64,000 nt of DNA. Origin: a virus. Numbering within the stretch: position 1 is the stretch's first letter; each line of letters begins with the position of its first letter. The stretch is from the IMG/VR virus record IMGVR_UViG_3300024221_000006, positions 62,001-126,000 of that record; one strand, given 5' to 3'. Below the pieces are notes generated by a model. That model did no database searches. It saw only the letters and a list, made by a program, of their open reading frames with translations, and had not been told where the DNA came from. The translations under genes and the position numbers were made by a program. Positions 19,015-28,135 of this stretch are shown here, in pieces.

Positions 19015-20493
19015 TTATCCTTTAACGTTATTTAATCTACTCGGCCATTCTCTTCTTAATAGAGTAAGTTTTTGAATAATTCCAGTAGACTCCTTATATA
19101 TGTATTTAATTCCACCTATTACATAATAACCTGTTAAAAATTCATCTTTAACCTGATCTGCGTTTAAATCATTTACGCTTTCAACTTCTTCTTCATTTTC
19201 TGTTTCAAATCCCTTTTCATCTTTATCGCCACCTATACCCTGCTGTGCAGTCATTTGTGTAAACCCACTTTTTAATATTTGAATAGGTATTTTTTGCCAC
19301 AAATGAATTCCAGGATTAAATGTCTTTAAGGTTATTTCTAACTGCATTTTATTCATTTCATCTAAATTCTGTTGATTGCTTAATGCGGCAAATGAATAGT
19401 TAAGATGTACATTTGGCATATCATCTGATTGAATAGGGAGCCTTCCCATGTATTTTGATTTTACCTCTTTAGTATATCTGTCTTCATCTCTTCTTCCCTT
19501 TAGCGGCTCCTCAATGTCCTTCATACTATCACTAGCGAGTGGTTCTATTTCATGAGCAACAACACCAACAGAGTCGTTCTCAAAATATATCATTTTTCTT
19601 TTATAGCCGTTCTTTTTAGAAAGTCCGCCTGAATTGTTAACTAAGTTATAGCTTTGTATGAATGAATTAGTAGAATTCATAGACGAAGCGTTAGTTAGCA
19701 TGTTAGGTATTCCTATTGCGTTTGAAGTCTGTTCTTCTCCATCTTCATCGAAATCTATTTCAAAGTTAATAAGTGTTTCATCCATTCCATCTTCTGAATT
19801 TAAAAGAGCATTAATATCTACGAAACATATATTATAATAAGGATCGATACAATATGTCTGAAAACTATCTTCACCGACATATGAATGTTCCACTAAATTA
19901 TTTAAAAATTCTATATTAGGTTGACATGCATTAAGTGCTTTCATTGCGTCATCCGATGAATCAATGTTAGTTGCTAATCCTAGTTTTAAATTATTAGCAA
20001 ATTCTTCTATCTGTTCTCTAGATGTTCCTTCATACGAAGCACATCCTTCTGAATATAATGTAGGTACTTTCATCGTACCCTGTATAGAAAATTTAGTGCC
20101 ACTAGTGGCTTTTTTCAAATCGCCAGTAGCAGGGCCTCCTATTTCATCTATATCAAAATCTATTCTAATATCTTTAAAAGTGTCTTGTTGTCTTGCTGCA
20201 ATTCTAACTGAAACGACATCACCATCTCTTGGAATTTGATCCGCATCAAAGGTTCCTCTAGTGTCTATTATAGTTAGGGCTAATTTAGGAATTTTAGTAC
20301 TACAATCAATTTCAAATCTCTTAACATCTTGTCCCGTAAATGAAGCTCCATTAATAACTACCATTGGAATAGGACCTCCTATTTCATGGCTCATTTTCTG
20401 TCCACCCTCATCTTCACCATGTGCATCAAACTTTATTGTGTCTAATTCCAATGAGTGTTCTATTACATTTAGAATGTGATTATCTATCGGCAT
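19015..20493 (-). CDS. Baseplate hub protein (late-control-D/gp27-like)
   Basis: In this 492-residue protein, residues ~45-115 have the beta-barrel pattern of hub proteins: GASFTGQDVKRFEIDCST, then LALTIIDTRGTFDADQIPRD and GDVVSVRIAARQ. A second barrel-like part follows (FVDINALLNSED ... INFEIDFDEDGEE). The C-terminus ends in IGGIKYIYKESTGIIQKLTL, a strand pair seen in gp27/gpD-type hubs. It lies upstream of tube-cap and spike genes. Together they would make the central baseplate hub. Confidence 0.7.
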   Translation of the reverse strand: MPIDNHILNVIEHSLELDTIKFDAHGEDEGGQKMSHEIGGPIPMVVINGASFTGQDVKRFEIDCSTKIPKLALTIIDTRGTFDADQIPRDGDVVSVRIAARQQDTFKDIRIDFDIDEIGGPATGDLKKATSGTKFSIQGTMKVPTLYSEGCASYEGTSREQIEEFANNLKLGLATNIDSSDDAMKALNACQPNIEFLNNLVEHSYVGEDSFQTYCIDPYYNICFVDINALLNSEDGMDETLINFEIDFDEDGEEQTSNAIGIPNMLTNASSMNSTNSFIQSYNLVNNSGGLSKKNGYKRKMIYFENDSVGVVAHEIEPLASDSMKDIEEPLKGRRDEDRYTKEVKSKYMGRLPIQSDDMPNVHLNYSFAALSNQQNLDEMNKMQLEITLKTFNPGIHLWQKIPIQILKSGFTQMTAQQGIGGDKDEKGFETENEEEVESVNDLNADQVKDEFLTGYYVIGGIKYIYKESTGIIQKLTLLRREWPSRLNNVKG

Positions 20494-20504
20494 TTATTTT
20501 AGTT

Positions 20505-20930
20505 TTAATATGTGGGTTTGTTAATGATCTTCTTTTTAACGAGGATATCTACAAAATCTCTAAAGTCCATTCCTACCTTAGCTCCTTTAACGTCTTTATC
20601 ACCTTCAACGAATACGCCACCATCAAAATAGTAACTCTTTCCATTATCGGCTGCTACTTTAATTAAAGTACCTAACATAACCTTTCCAGGAACTCTTACC
20701 TTAGAACCATGTAAAGCTTTTACGGAATCTTTGTTCCATTTGCTTAAATACATTTCTTCTCCAGTTGTACTTCCACCAGCTACCATTCCACCGGCTGCCG
20801 TTAATGCTTCACCTTCGGGTGTGTCTCTTTCAGCATAAAGAACTGCGATGATTTCTTTTGCTAGATCTTGGTCTCTTCCGACCTTTAATCCCTCGTTAAG
20901 GAACTGTTCAAATAATTGTACGTGTTTCAT
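20505..20930 (-). CDS. Small protein with candidate capsid-targeting leader
   Basis: The 141-residue protein begins MKHVQLFEQFLNEG, which resembles the ~10-residue capsid-targeting sequence of T4 internal proteins (MKTYQEFIAEA). LNE fits the (L/I)-x-E cleavage consensus of the prohead protease, so maturation after residue 13 is possible. The body is Gly/Lys-rich with KVRVPGKVMLGTLIKVAADN and SYYFDGGVFVEG, a small beta fold. It lies within the hub cluster. Function unknown; being packaged is an inference from the leader. Confidence 0.7.
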   Translation of the reverse strand: MKHVQLFEQFLNEGLKVGRDQDLAKEIIAVLYAERDTPEGEALTAAGGMVAGGSTTGEEMYLSKWNKDSVKALHGSKVRVPGKVMLGTLIKVAADNGKSYYFDGGVFVEGDKDVKGAKVGMDFRDFVDILVKKKIINKPTY

Positions 20931-20953
20931 AATTGTTTTTATTTATTTTATTC

Positions 20954-21430
20954 TTAGATTTTAACTTGTCCGTTACTGACGTCGATATTTGTTTCGCCAG
21001 ATCTTAAAATATTTGGAGGTAATATTTCTTTATTATATTTTTTAGATAGATACTCAATTCTATTAGCATCCTTAACTGGTAGTCTTTTTGTATTAATAAA
21101 CTGTTCTCTAATAGGATTTTTATAAGTAGCATTAAGCATTAATTTCCATTTCTTCTTTCCAGAATCTTGATTAGGAATTAGTAATACATCACCTTCTTTG
21201 ATAGAAAATGGATTTGAAATTCCATTAAATTTTAAAATATCATCAGTACGATCATGTGTTCCGTATTCTGACAAAGATATTAGATCTATTCTACCCGTTT
21301 CGTCAGCTTCTACAATATGTATTGATTGTACTGCGCTTTCCGTCATGTCTAGAAAAACAAACGATGGAGAAGCCATTGTTAGTTTATCCTCAGATAATTT
21401 CTTATTATCTATACTATATAGTTTTATCAT
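20954..21430 (-). CDS. Baseplate wedge/tail protein with LysM-like segment
   Basis: The 158-residue protein contains DLISLSEYGTHDRTDDILKF and NGISNPFSIKEGDVLLIPN, a LysM-like pattern found in gp53-type and other phage baseplate proteins. The C-terminus is helical and basic. Its start overlaps the stop of the 587-residue gene, so translation is coupled. The LysM fold in baseplate proteins is structural and need not bind peptidoglycan. A gp53-like role is likely but not certain. Confidence 0.7.
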   Translation of the reverse strand: MIKLYSIDNKKLSEDKLTMASPSFVFLDMTESAVQSIHIVEADETGRIDLISLSEYGTHDRTDDILKFNGISNPFSIKEGDVLLIPNQDSGKKKWKLMLNATYKNPIREQFINTKRLPVKDANRIEYLSKKYNKEILPPNILRSGETNIDVSNGQVKI

Positions 21431-23193
21431 TATCCGTTAGCTATTTTTCTAAATTCTCTATTGAGAGCCTTTCTCTTATCTTTACCACCGTAGGCTGTTT
21501 CAATATAAGTTTGATTAACATCAACTCCTTCTTCAGGCTGTAAATAAAATCTACCTCTACCCATATTAAACATAGATTCAATATCCAGTTTATCTCTAGC
21601 TCTACCAGGCTTAAGAGTTATTTCTACTGTCATTCTTTCTGGAAAATCTTGTACACCCATACCTCCTTCAAAGGTAACGTTAGTTTCTCTACATGTTAAA
21701 TTACCTACCATCATTATAGGATTTAAAGGATTACCAACCGTAAGGTGCCATGAACCCGTAGGATCACCTGTTAATAAAGATGCTGCCGCCTGTCCACCTC
21801 CTGGAGAATTAAACATTTTCATTAAAGTACCTCCTAATATATTATTTAAGAATTTAGAATCACCTTTACCAGACATCGCGTTTCCTATATCTTTGGCAAC
21901 TCCTTTAAACATGTCTCCTAAACCAGATGCAACGCTTTTAATAAATCCACTATAATTACCCGATTTAATTAAACTAAGATCACCCAATGGTTTACCAGCT
22001 GATCCGTTTCCTACATATCTAACTGATCCTCCCCAGAAAGGAGCCTGACTGGAAGTTAGTACCATTATGTTTGCTAACTGATCTAGCATTAAAACCTTAG
22101 GATTTGCTCCACCAAAGGATCTTAATTCATATTCAAATTTAAGTTTAAATTCTTGATTAAAAGTTAAACCTTGATCTCTAAAAGATACATCTTTAATTAC
22201 ATTCACCGGACCGAATATATGATTAGGATATGTAGTTGCTTGTGCATCATATCCACTTCCTCCGTTTTTTCTTCTTTGTGCCGTTACACCATCTACACCT
22301 GCCGCTGCATTAGCCGCTGCAGTACCTATTACACTAGAATCTAAGAATTGTCCAAATGCACCTCTTCTGCTTGAGTTATTAGATTGTACAGTTTGCACTG
22401 AAGCTGATTCATCTTTCCAATTATATCCATGTGACCAATTAAGAATTGAGGACATACTATTACCTGTAACTTCACTCATCCATGTTACTGCTCTTGCAAT
22501 ATCGGGTTGATCTGTTTCACGCACTTTACCATCTTTATCAATGTCCATTGGTGTAATAATATCATCCTGTACTGGATATGGAAATCTTCTTAAAGTTAGT
22601 AGATAATTATTAGGTATTTTACCATTATATCTACACATTGCAAAGTCGGCGTAATTATACATATATCCATATCCACTTGAACCGGCTGCATTATTTTTAG
22701 TAACTTCTACTATTTTAGAAACAGTAGGATTATCTAATGTTCTCTCGTCTATTTTATTATATTCAATAGAGTCTACTCCTTTAGACTTAGCAGCTCCACC
22801 TGGTGTAAAGAAACTACCTCTATAATTTACTAGAGTATATTTATTAAAAGTAGAATATGCATGTACACCATCCGTTATTTTTTCTTTAGTGTCTTTTCCA
22901 TCCTTTCCTCTTTTATAATATATTACTGAGTCAGCCTCTTGTGTATAATATTGTGATTTTCCACCAGGAGCAACGTTACTTAAAGGCTCACCCACTAAAA
23001 GAGCTCTACTTCTTGTGTTAGGGTTATCAAACGTTCCGAGCAGTGTATTCTGAGGATCTACATTCGCAGAACGAGCACCCTTTCCGTCTGGGCTTGACAA
23101 ATTAAAGAAGTTATCTACTTTATCTCCAAATCCTGAAACTGATGATTTTAAACTGGAAGCGGCTCCCGCTGATACTAATCCAAATAATGGCAT
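21430..23193 (-). CDS. Tail-tube/baseplate structural protein
   Basis: A 587-residue protein with a Gly/Ser/Ala-rich low-complexity middle and two strand-rich segments: VNVIKDVSFRDQGLTFNQEF and a C-terminal WHLTVGNPLNPIMMVGNLTC then RMTVEITLKPGRARDKLDI. The latter is typical of baseplate tube-like proteins in large myoviruses. It is the first gene (most upstream) of the clear tail cluster. The exact counterpart in T4 was not identified. Confidence 0.7.
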   Translation of the reverse strand: MPLFGLVSAGAASSLKSSVSGFGDKVDNFFNLSSPDGKGARSANVDPQNTLLGTFDNPNTRSRALLVGEPLSNVAPGGKSQYYTQEADSVIYYKRGKDGKDTKEKITDGVHAYSTFNKYTLVNYRGSFFTPGGAAKSKGVDSIEYNKIDERTLDNPTVSKIVEVTKNNAAGSSGYGYMYNYADFAMCRYNGKIPNNYLLTLRRFPYPVQDDIITPMDIDKDGKVRETDQPDIARAVTWMSEVTGNSMSSILNWSHGYNWKDESASVQTVQSNNSSRRGAFGQFLDSSVIGTAAANAAAGVDGVTAQRRKNGGSGYDAQATTYPNHIFGPVNVIKDVSFRDQGLTFNQEFKLKFEYELRSFGGANPKVLMLDQLANIMVLTSSQAPFWGGSVRYVGNGSAGKPLGDLSLIKSGNYSGFIKSVASGLGDMFKGVAKDIGNAMSGKGDSKFLNNILGGTLMKMFNSPGGGQAAASLLTGDPTGSWHLTVGNPLNPIMMVGNLTCRETNVTFEGGMGVQDFPERMTVEITLKPGRARDKLDIESMFNMGRGRFYLQPEEGVDVNQTYIETAYGGKDKRKALNREFRKIANG

Positions 23194-23228
23194 ATTGTAA
23201 TATTATGTTTTTACTAGGTTTTATATAT

Positions 23229-23819
23229 TCACAATTCTATGTCATCCAGATCGTCTGACTGTGGTCTATATAAAAGCTTATCATAATATTTATCCGTCTT
23301 TGGTTCTCTATCTCCTAAAAACTTCTTGAGATGGGCAGCATATACTCCCCTGGATTGATAATAATATTTGCCAGAAGAATATACACTTCTGCTTGAGAGT
23401 TCAAATATATCTTTAAAATTCTTTTCGATTAAGAAATCTTGTATATTATTAAATAGATCTATTACCTCTGTCTTGGTTTTAACACACATTACAGAATCAA
23501 CTGAGATCATATAAGATTCCCATTTAGAATCTATTTGATTCTGAAAATCTTTCATAGATTTATAGTTCTTTCTAGTAAGACCGAATGTTGTAGTTCTATT
23601 ATTAAAGTCTTTTGAAAACTTCATACCGAAGAGATATCTTTTTAAGAAATCTATGTTGTCATGAAACTTAGTAATTCTTATTTGATACCTTGGCATATCC
23701 TCGTCGAACTTAACGTCATGAATTATTCCATAAACGGGAAATACAATGTGAGAATGTCTAGTGTTGGATATAAGGGCATGTATTCTTTCACCCTTTGAAA
23801 ATAACTTATGCCTTATCAT
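23229..23819 (-). CDS. Unknown phage protein
   Basis: A 196-residue protein with strong alternation of basic and aromatic residues (SVYSSGKYYYQSRGVYA) and an acidic end (SDDLDDIEL). It overlaps the upstream gene by one base and precedes the tail operon. The N-terminal half (IIHDVKFDEDMPRYQIRITKF) reads as a small beta domain. No family recognised. Confidence 0.65.
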   Translation of the reverse strand: MIRHKLFSKGERIHALISNTRHSHIVFPVYGIIHDVKFDEDMPRYQIRITKFHDNIDFLKRYLFGMKFSKDFNNRTTTFGLTRKNYKSMKDFQNQIDSKWESYMISVDSVMCVKTKTEVIDLFNNIQDFLIEKNFKDIFELSSRSVYSSGKYYYQSRGVYAAHLKKFLGDREPKTDKYYDKLLYRPQSDDLDDIEL

Positions 23820-24220
23820 TATAGATCGATTATCTTGACGCTTTCGAATCTTTTAAGAACGCCTTTAGGATAATCATCTCTGTTAATGACTGTTAAGTTT
23901 AGTGATGCATCAGGTTCTATTGTTTCTTTTAAAAATAATTTAAAGTTGTCAATAGTTTCTGCATCTAAATTTTTAAATAAGTAAATGATTTTTTCTAAGT
24001 CGGCATTCTTATTTAGAACATTAATGAAAGAATCTCTTATTGCAAGACCAATTACAGAGCGATGTGGTTCAGTGTCATAGGGATCTGATTTAACTAGCTT
24101 ATTTCTAATGCTATAGAAATCTATAACCGTTTCTCCTGGGTTGTTTCTACAGAATTTATTAAATTCCTTTCTACTATTACACCATACACATTCTATTGTA
24201 ATTTCAGTCGTTGTTGTCAT
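23819..24220 (-). CDS. Unknown phage protein
   Basis: A 133-residue protein beginning with Thr-rich MTTTTEITIECVWCNSRKEF, containing one CxxC-like pair (CVWC) that is too isolated for a confident zinc site. The rest is helical and charged. Start and stop overlap both neighbours by a few bases, so it is part of a coupled run of small genes. Function unknown. Confidence 0.65.
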   Translation of the reverse strand: MTTTTEITIECVWCNSRKEFNKFCRNNPGETVIDFYSIRNKLVKSDPYDTEPHRSVIGLAIRDSFINVLNKNADLEKIIYLFKNLDAETIDNFKLFLKETIEPDASLNLTVINRDDYPKGVLKRFESVKIIDL

Positions 24221-24531
24221 CTTATCAATTTCTCCAATTCTTTAATTTTAGTTTGTAAAGTTTGGATTTTATGTTTTGTTTCGATGGTAGAGGGACTGTA
24301 ATTAGTTCCCCATTCAGTGACCACCTTTATTTGATTAGATTGTTTTGAATTACCAAAATCTAATCCGACATCGATACAGATATCTCTGATAAAATTTAAT
24401 CTATCATCGATACCTTTATCAAAATCATAGACAATAACTGACTCGTATTTCTCACCAGCCGCATTGATGTTATCATCTGTTACGGTTTTAATTACACCGT
24501 TATCTGCTATCTTAAGAGTTATCTCCTGCAT
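24217..24531 (-). CDS. Unknown small protein with C-terminal coiled coil
   Basis: A 104-residue protein. The first ~80 residues are an alpha/beta domain (YESVIVYDFDKGIDDRLNF, CIDVGLDFGNSKQS). The end is a short heptad helix (HKIQTLQTKIKELEKLIR). It overlaps the upstream gene by 20 nt. Function unknown. Confidence 0.65.
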   Translation of the reverse strand: MQEITLKIADNGVIKTVTDDNINAAGEKYESVIVYDFDKGIDDRLNFIRDICIDVGLDFGNSKQSNQIKVVTEWGTNYSPSTIETKHKIQTLQTKIKELEKLIR

Positions 24532-24898
24532 TTAGTCTTTCTTCTAGGGATTGTTGAACTTTCTTGTATATTTTCCTAGCCGCTTTTCTATCAGCTCTAT
24601 AAGTTTCTTTATCTTTGATTGTAGTCATTGCGAAGGCTTCTTCTAATAAATCAATCTCTTCTTTATTATAACCCACCTTAGTCCATGTTTCCTTTAATGA
24701 ATTAAGCTTTGAACCTAACTGCTCTTCAATTTGGTCATTGACTTTTTTCTCATGAGCCTCTTGGAATTGTTTTCCTTCCTCCTGTTTCATGGCGTACCAC
24801 GCTATTCCTTTTTCAGAGAATCTTCCCCATTCGTTTTTAGCTTTTAATAACCCAGCTCTTTTATAGGTGTCTCTTCTGTATTTTCTTGCTTGACTCAT
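24512..24898 (-). CDS. Unknown basic helical protein
   Basis: A 128-residue, almost wholly helical and strongly charged protein (MSQARKYRRDTYKRAGLLKA start, RKAARKIYKKVQQSLEERL near the end). It could bind nucleic acid or act as a small assembly factor, but no family was recognised. It overlaps both neighbours. Confidence 0.65.
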   Translation of the reverse strand: MSQARKYRRDTYKRAGLLKAKNEWGRFSEKGIAWYAMKQEEGKQFQEAHEKKVNDQIEEQLGSKLNSLKETWTKVGYNKEEIDLLEEAFAMTTIKDKETYRADRKAARKIYKKVQQSLEERLNAGDNS

Positions 24899-25413
24899 AG
24901 TTTATAATAATTAGTTACAAATTCAGTTATTTGTTCGTTTAAAAATTCTTGTAGGTTATTTATCTCTATTTGAGAAACAGCTGATTTAGAGATCTCTTCT
25001 AAGATTTGTTCTTTTTCTTCTTCAGAGTTTTCAACTAGCATGTTAAATATTTCTTTCTTAGGAAGATTAATTCCTACGCTTAATTGAAATGATTCGACAT
25101 TCTTAGCAGATAAAGTTTTAATTAATTGACCAAGGGGAGAAGTATTTTCTTTAACTTCTACCTTTTTTTCAATTTCTTTAACGGGAGCTTTTTTAGGCGT
25201 AGGTGTAGTTCCTACAAGCTCGACTCCAGGAAATGGTAATCCTTCAGTAGTTATTAGTTCTAAAAACTCAGGTAATACTTTGTTGAATATTTTAGATCCA
25301 TCTTTAAAGTAAGTAAATTCAGAATCTTTAGATTCTACCTCAACCACTTTACCAAAATTATCTCCCTTTTTCCACTGATATTTTACAATATCTTTTTCTT
25401 CAGTTGTTTGCAT
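24895..25413 (-). CDS. Unknown protein with Pro/Lys linker
   Basis: A 172-residue protein with a small N-terminal beta domain (YQWKKGDNFGKVVEVESKD), a Pro/Lys/Glu linker (TPTPKKAPVKEIEKKVEVKE) and a helical C-terminal domain rich in Glu, Leu and Ile. A promoter-like box lies 12-32 nt upstream of the start. Function unknown. Confidence 0.65.
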   Translation of the reverse strand: MQTTEEKDIVKYQWKKGDNFGKVVEVESKDSEFTYFKDGSKIFNKVLPEFLELITTEGLPFPGVELVGTTPTPKKAPVKEIEKKVEVKENTSPLGQLIKTLSAKNVESFQLSVGINLPKKEIFNMLVENSEEEKEQILEEISKSAVSQIEINNLQEFLNEQITEFVTNYYKL

Positions 25414-25424
25414 GATTTAACCTA

Positions 25425-25445
25425 TTTTATTATTATACACCTAAA
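25425..25445 (-). promoter_or_regulatory. Promoter-like AT box
   Basis: On the minus strand this reads AGGTGTATAATAATAAAA, matching the recurrent phage box (consensus about TTAGTATAATATTAAA). It lies about 20 nt upstream of the start at 25413, the same spacing as in other copies. Confidence 0.4.
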
Positions 25446-25446
25446 C

Positions 25447-25662
25447 TTAGAAAAGTTTAAGCTGTGGTATAATATAGAAGGTATTAGATTCTCCTTCTTG
25501 ATAGAACTTTATAAAGTCGTTTATAAAGGCATGGGATGTAGATGGTCCTATCATTGCCTCTGTCTTTTTAATATACCTTCTAAAAAACTCATGGCTTCCA
25601 TGTTCTTTTAAATAGTCTTCTAGGCGGTTTACTTCTGGTAAGTTTATTTTATTAATGCTCAT
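25447..25662 (-). CDS. Unknown small protein
   Basis: A 71-residue protein whose start overlaps the end of the dCMP deaminase gene by 11 nt. It contains EVNRLEDYLKEHGSHEFFRR and a hydrophobic C-terminus (FYIIPQLKLF). It is probably co-translated with the deaminase. Function not recognised. Confidence 0.6.
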   Translation of the reverse strand: MSINKINLPEVNRLEDYLKEHGSHEFFRRYIKKTEAMIGPSTSHAFINDFIKFYQEGESNTFYIIPQLKLF

Positions 25663-26158
25663 TCCATACGATTACTTGTTCAACAATAATTCCTGCCTTT
25701 TTTAATAAAGAAATACCTGACAGATCTCTATATCCTTCACAGTAGAATACTTTTTCTACACCAGCTTGTATAATTAACTTAGCGCATTCAAAGCATGGAG
25801 AAGTAGTAGTATATAGGATCGATCCTTTCGAAGTAAGTGTAGATTTTGAAATCTTCATTAGTGCATTTGATTCTGCATGTAAGACTTCTTGTTTAGTAAC
25901 TTGTTTAGAACAACAAGTATCTTCACATTCATATCCTTTTTCTATTAAAATTTCTTTGTGATCAGGATTATCTATATTTCTAGTTTGAGTTTCTTCACAT
26001 TGATTATCAAAACCATGTGGAGTTCCATTATATCCAAATGAAACAATCTGCTCGTCTTTAACTACTATACAGCCGACTTTCCTTCTCTCAGCATAACTAA
26101 GTTTAGAAATTTGATATGCTATTTGCATGTATATTACGTCTACTGAAATTCTTGGCAT
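25652..26158 (-). CDS. Deoxycytidylate (dCMP) deaminase
   Basis: The 168-residue protein has the zinc-dependent cytidine/dCMP deaminase motifs: VLHAESNAL with zinc ligand His94 and catalytic Glu96, and SPCFECAKLI with Cys122 and Cys125. An additional Cys-rich insertion (CEDTCCSKQ, residues 78-86) resembles the second metal site of phage dCMP deaminases. It converts dCMP to dUMP and so feeds thymidylate synthesis and balances the dCTP pool. Length fits the family. Together with the TS-fold enzyme at 57808-58707 it points to phage control of pyrimidine nucleotides. Confidence 0.93.
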   Translation of the reverse strand: MPRISVDVIYMQIAYQISKLSYAERRKVGCIVVKDEQIVSFGYNGTPHGFDNQCEETQTRNIDNPDHKEILIEKGYECEDTCCSKQVTKQEVLHAESNALMKISKSTLTSKGSILYTTTSPCFECAKLIIQAGVEKVFYCEGYRDLSGISLLKKAGIIVEQVIVWNEH

Positions 26159-26177
26159 ATTACTTTATAAATAAAAA

Positions 26178-26202
26178 GGGTCCATGTATTATACATGAAC
26201 CC
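26178..26202 (-). terminator. Intrinsic terminator
   Basis: GGGTCCATGTAT (26178-26189) pairs with ATACATGAACCC (26191-26202) with one mismatch. On the minus strand the stem is followed by TTTTTATTT. It lies about 30 nt past the stop of the acidic leader protein gene and ends that transcript. The plus-strand side also has a short T/A flank, so it may work both ways. Confidence 0.75.
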
Positions 26203-26232
26203 TTTAAAAAGTTTATATTGTTAATTTTAATA

Positions 26233-27258
26233 TTAAGCTTCTGGAGTTTCCTCACCAACAGCTGAATCAGATTCTTTCATCTCATTCACTTTCTTAGAAT
26301 ATGCTTCGATCATTTCATTACATGCAGCTTCATAAGCTTCAACTGAATAATCTTCTTTCATTTCTTTAAGGCATTGAGCAGCCATTCCGCCAACTAATGC
26401 AGCATTTTCTTTCATATAAGTTTCAACAGTATGCTCATCATGTGCATCGTCTTCCCATGCTTTAGCTTCATTTTTACAAGATTCGTAAACCTCTTTTAAC
26501 ATATCAGAAACTAGTGCTGTTTCTTCCTCTTCTTCAGCAACCTCTTCAGTTTCTTCTTCAGCAACTTCTTTAGTTTCTTCTTCAGCAACAACTTCTTCAG
26601 TTTCTTCTTCAGCAACTTCTTCAGTTTCTTCAGCTTCAGAAATTTCTTCATTTCCAGCAGCATCAACAGTGTCTTCTAATTCAGCTTCTAATTCGTCTGA
26701 TTTGTCTTCAGGAGTTTCACAGTCATTATCAACTACTTCAGTTTCATCTTTTAAATCTTCAGCAGGTAAACCAGCTTCTTCACCAGATTCAGTTACTGCT
26801 TCGATGTTTTCAACTATTTCATCTTCGATTACTTCTTCAGATTCTTTAATACCTAAGAAATCGGCAGCAGCTGCCTTTAATTCGTCATAAGTATATTTGC
26901 CTGCTAGAGCGTCATCAAGAATTGTTCCTCCTTTTTTACCAATCGCGTATAATGATACGTGATCAAATCCTAACCAAGGTCCAACGAATTCGTCTGATGC
27001 TTTTAAACCTAAATCAACGGATAGTGTCCATGATAAAGATCTTCTTCCTAGGAATTGGTCATTGTAACCTAATTTTCCAGCTTTAATATAACCGGATGCG
27101 TTTACTGCTTCTTCTATAGCATCACCGTTTCCTTGAACTTCTTCCGCTTTTTCTTCAGATTGTTCAACTGGCTCAGCTGTTGCAACTACGTCTTGTTGCA
27201 CCTCCTCAGTTCTATCCATCTCAGATAAAAACTGTTCAAATGATTTTAATTTTGCCAT
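26233..27258 (-). CDS. Very acidic protein with candidate capsid-targeting leader
   Basis: A 341-residue protein that begins MAKLKSFEQFLSEMDR, like the T4 internal-protein leader with a possible LSE cleavage site. The middle (about residues 140-255) is a low-complexity run of short Glu/Val/Ala repeats (EVAEEETEEVVAEEETKEV). A structured region before it contains NDQFLGRRSLSWTLSVDLGL and DDALAGKYTYDELKAAAADF. A helical C-terminus follows. The extreme acidity suggests a DNA-mimic, spacer or internal head protein. Monocistronic: a terminator follows. Confidence 0.75.
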   Translation of the reverse strand: MAKLKSFEQFLSEMDRTEEVQQDVVATAEPVEQSEEKAEEVQGNGDAIEEAVNASGYIKAGKLGYNDQFLGRRSLSWTLSVDLGLKASDEFVGPWLGFDHVSLYAIGKKGGTILDDALAGKYTYDELKAAAADFLGIKESEEVIEDEIVENIEAVTESGEEAGLPAEDLKDETEVVDNDCETPEDKSDELEAELEDTVDAAGNEEISEAEETEEVAEEETEEVVAEEETKEVAEEETEEVAEEEEETALVSDMLKEVYESCKNEAKAWEDDAHDEHTVETYMKENAALVGGMAAQCLKEMKEDYSVEAYEAACNEMIEAYSKKVNEMKESDSAVGEETPEA

Positions 27259-27311
27259 AATTTTTTATTTTATTTGTTTTATTGTATTAATTACTATCTA
27301 TATATCCCTTT

Positions 27312-27794
27312 TTATAGGGTTTTAATCTTATTTTGTTTCATCCAGGCTTCTAGCTCTTTAACTGCTCTATCGAATACCCTGTTTCTATCAATTTTTAATT
27401 CAAATGAATTAAAGTAATTTTTCATCATATAATACGCAGGTTCTACGCTTTCATCATTCGCTGCTAGATCTTCTACGTGTTTAGAAACTTCATACGCATA
27501 ATATGCAGATTTTTCAGCCATAGGGTTTGTCATTGCTTGATAGAATTGTCCACCATAGAATTTACCTACTATGTCTCCGAATTTTTCTTTCATTTCTATC
27601 CATGAAATTCCTTCTAATCCAATCCATAATTTGGCTTGAACAGATTTCGTATCTTTTCTAATAAAACCGGCCTTAGCCATTTCTTTAGATATATCTTTAA
27701 TTTTCTTAGGAATTGGTAATTTACCAAACTCTTTTTCCCATGTAGAAATTTCTTTGTCGTTTACAAAGGATTCAAATAGCTTTATGTGTTTCAT
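27312..27794 (-). CDS. Protein with MK-FesF leader, unknown
   Basis: A 160-residue helical protein starting MKHIKLFESFVNDKEIS, nearly identical in its first 10 residues to the leader of the gene at 20505-20930. A clear (L/I)-x-E site is missing, so cleavage is doubtful here. The body contains LWIGLEGISWIEMKEKFGD. It overlaps the upstream gene by 4 nt. Function unknown. Confidence 0.65.
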   Translation of the reverse strand: MKHIKLFESFVNDKEISTWEKEFGKLPIPKKIKDISKEMAKAGFIRKDTKSVQAKLWIGLEGISWIEMKEKFGDIVGKFYGGQFYQAMTNPMAEKSAYYAYEVSKHVEDLAANDESVEPAYYMMKNYFNSFELKIDRNRVFDRAVKELEAWMKQNKIKTL

Positions 27795-28135
27795 TTTTTA
27801 GTTATTTGTATTTTCAAAGAAGAAGTACCCTGTATAATTCTATGATACTCTCCTGCATTTACTTCTATATATCCTTTTAATTCTATAGGGAGCTTATTAT
27901 CATATTGGAACTTCCAATCATTTTCGTTTAAAGCTTCGATAACCCTGTCCTCCTCGTCGAAGTGCCATTTAAAAAGATGTTCAGGTTGGTTTGGTAAGAA
28001 TTCTCTAATGATTATATTTTTTGAAACAGTCGTCTCCGTAAAGGGTAATGTTTTATCATCGACCATGGATATCATTTCTTCCATGGACATTTCTCCACAA
28101 CCGCAACTTTTACATTTACAATCTTTATCTACCAT
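27791..28135 (-). CDS. Small protein with Cys-rich N-terminus
   Basis: A 114-residue protein starting MVDKDCKCKSCGCGEMSME, where four Cys within residues 6-13 could bind metal. A conserved-looking beta domain follows, containing HLFKWHFDEEDRVIEALNEN and a GYIEVNAGEYHRIIQGTS segment. The first ~25 residues look disordered. It is coupled to both neighbours by 4-7 nt overlaps. Function unknown. Confidence 0.65.
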   Translation of the reverse strand: MVDKDCKCKSCGCGEMSMEEMISMVDDKTLPFTETTVSKNIIIREFLPNQPEHLFKWHFDEEDRVIEALNENDWKFQYDNKLPIELKGYIEVNAGEYHRIIQGTSSLKIQITKK

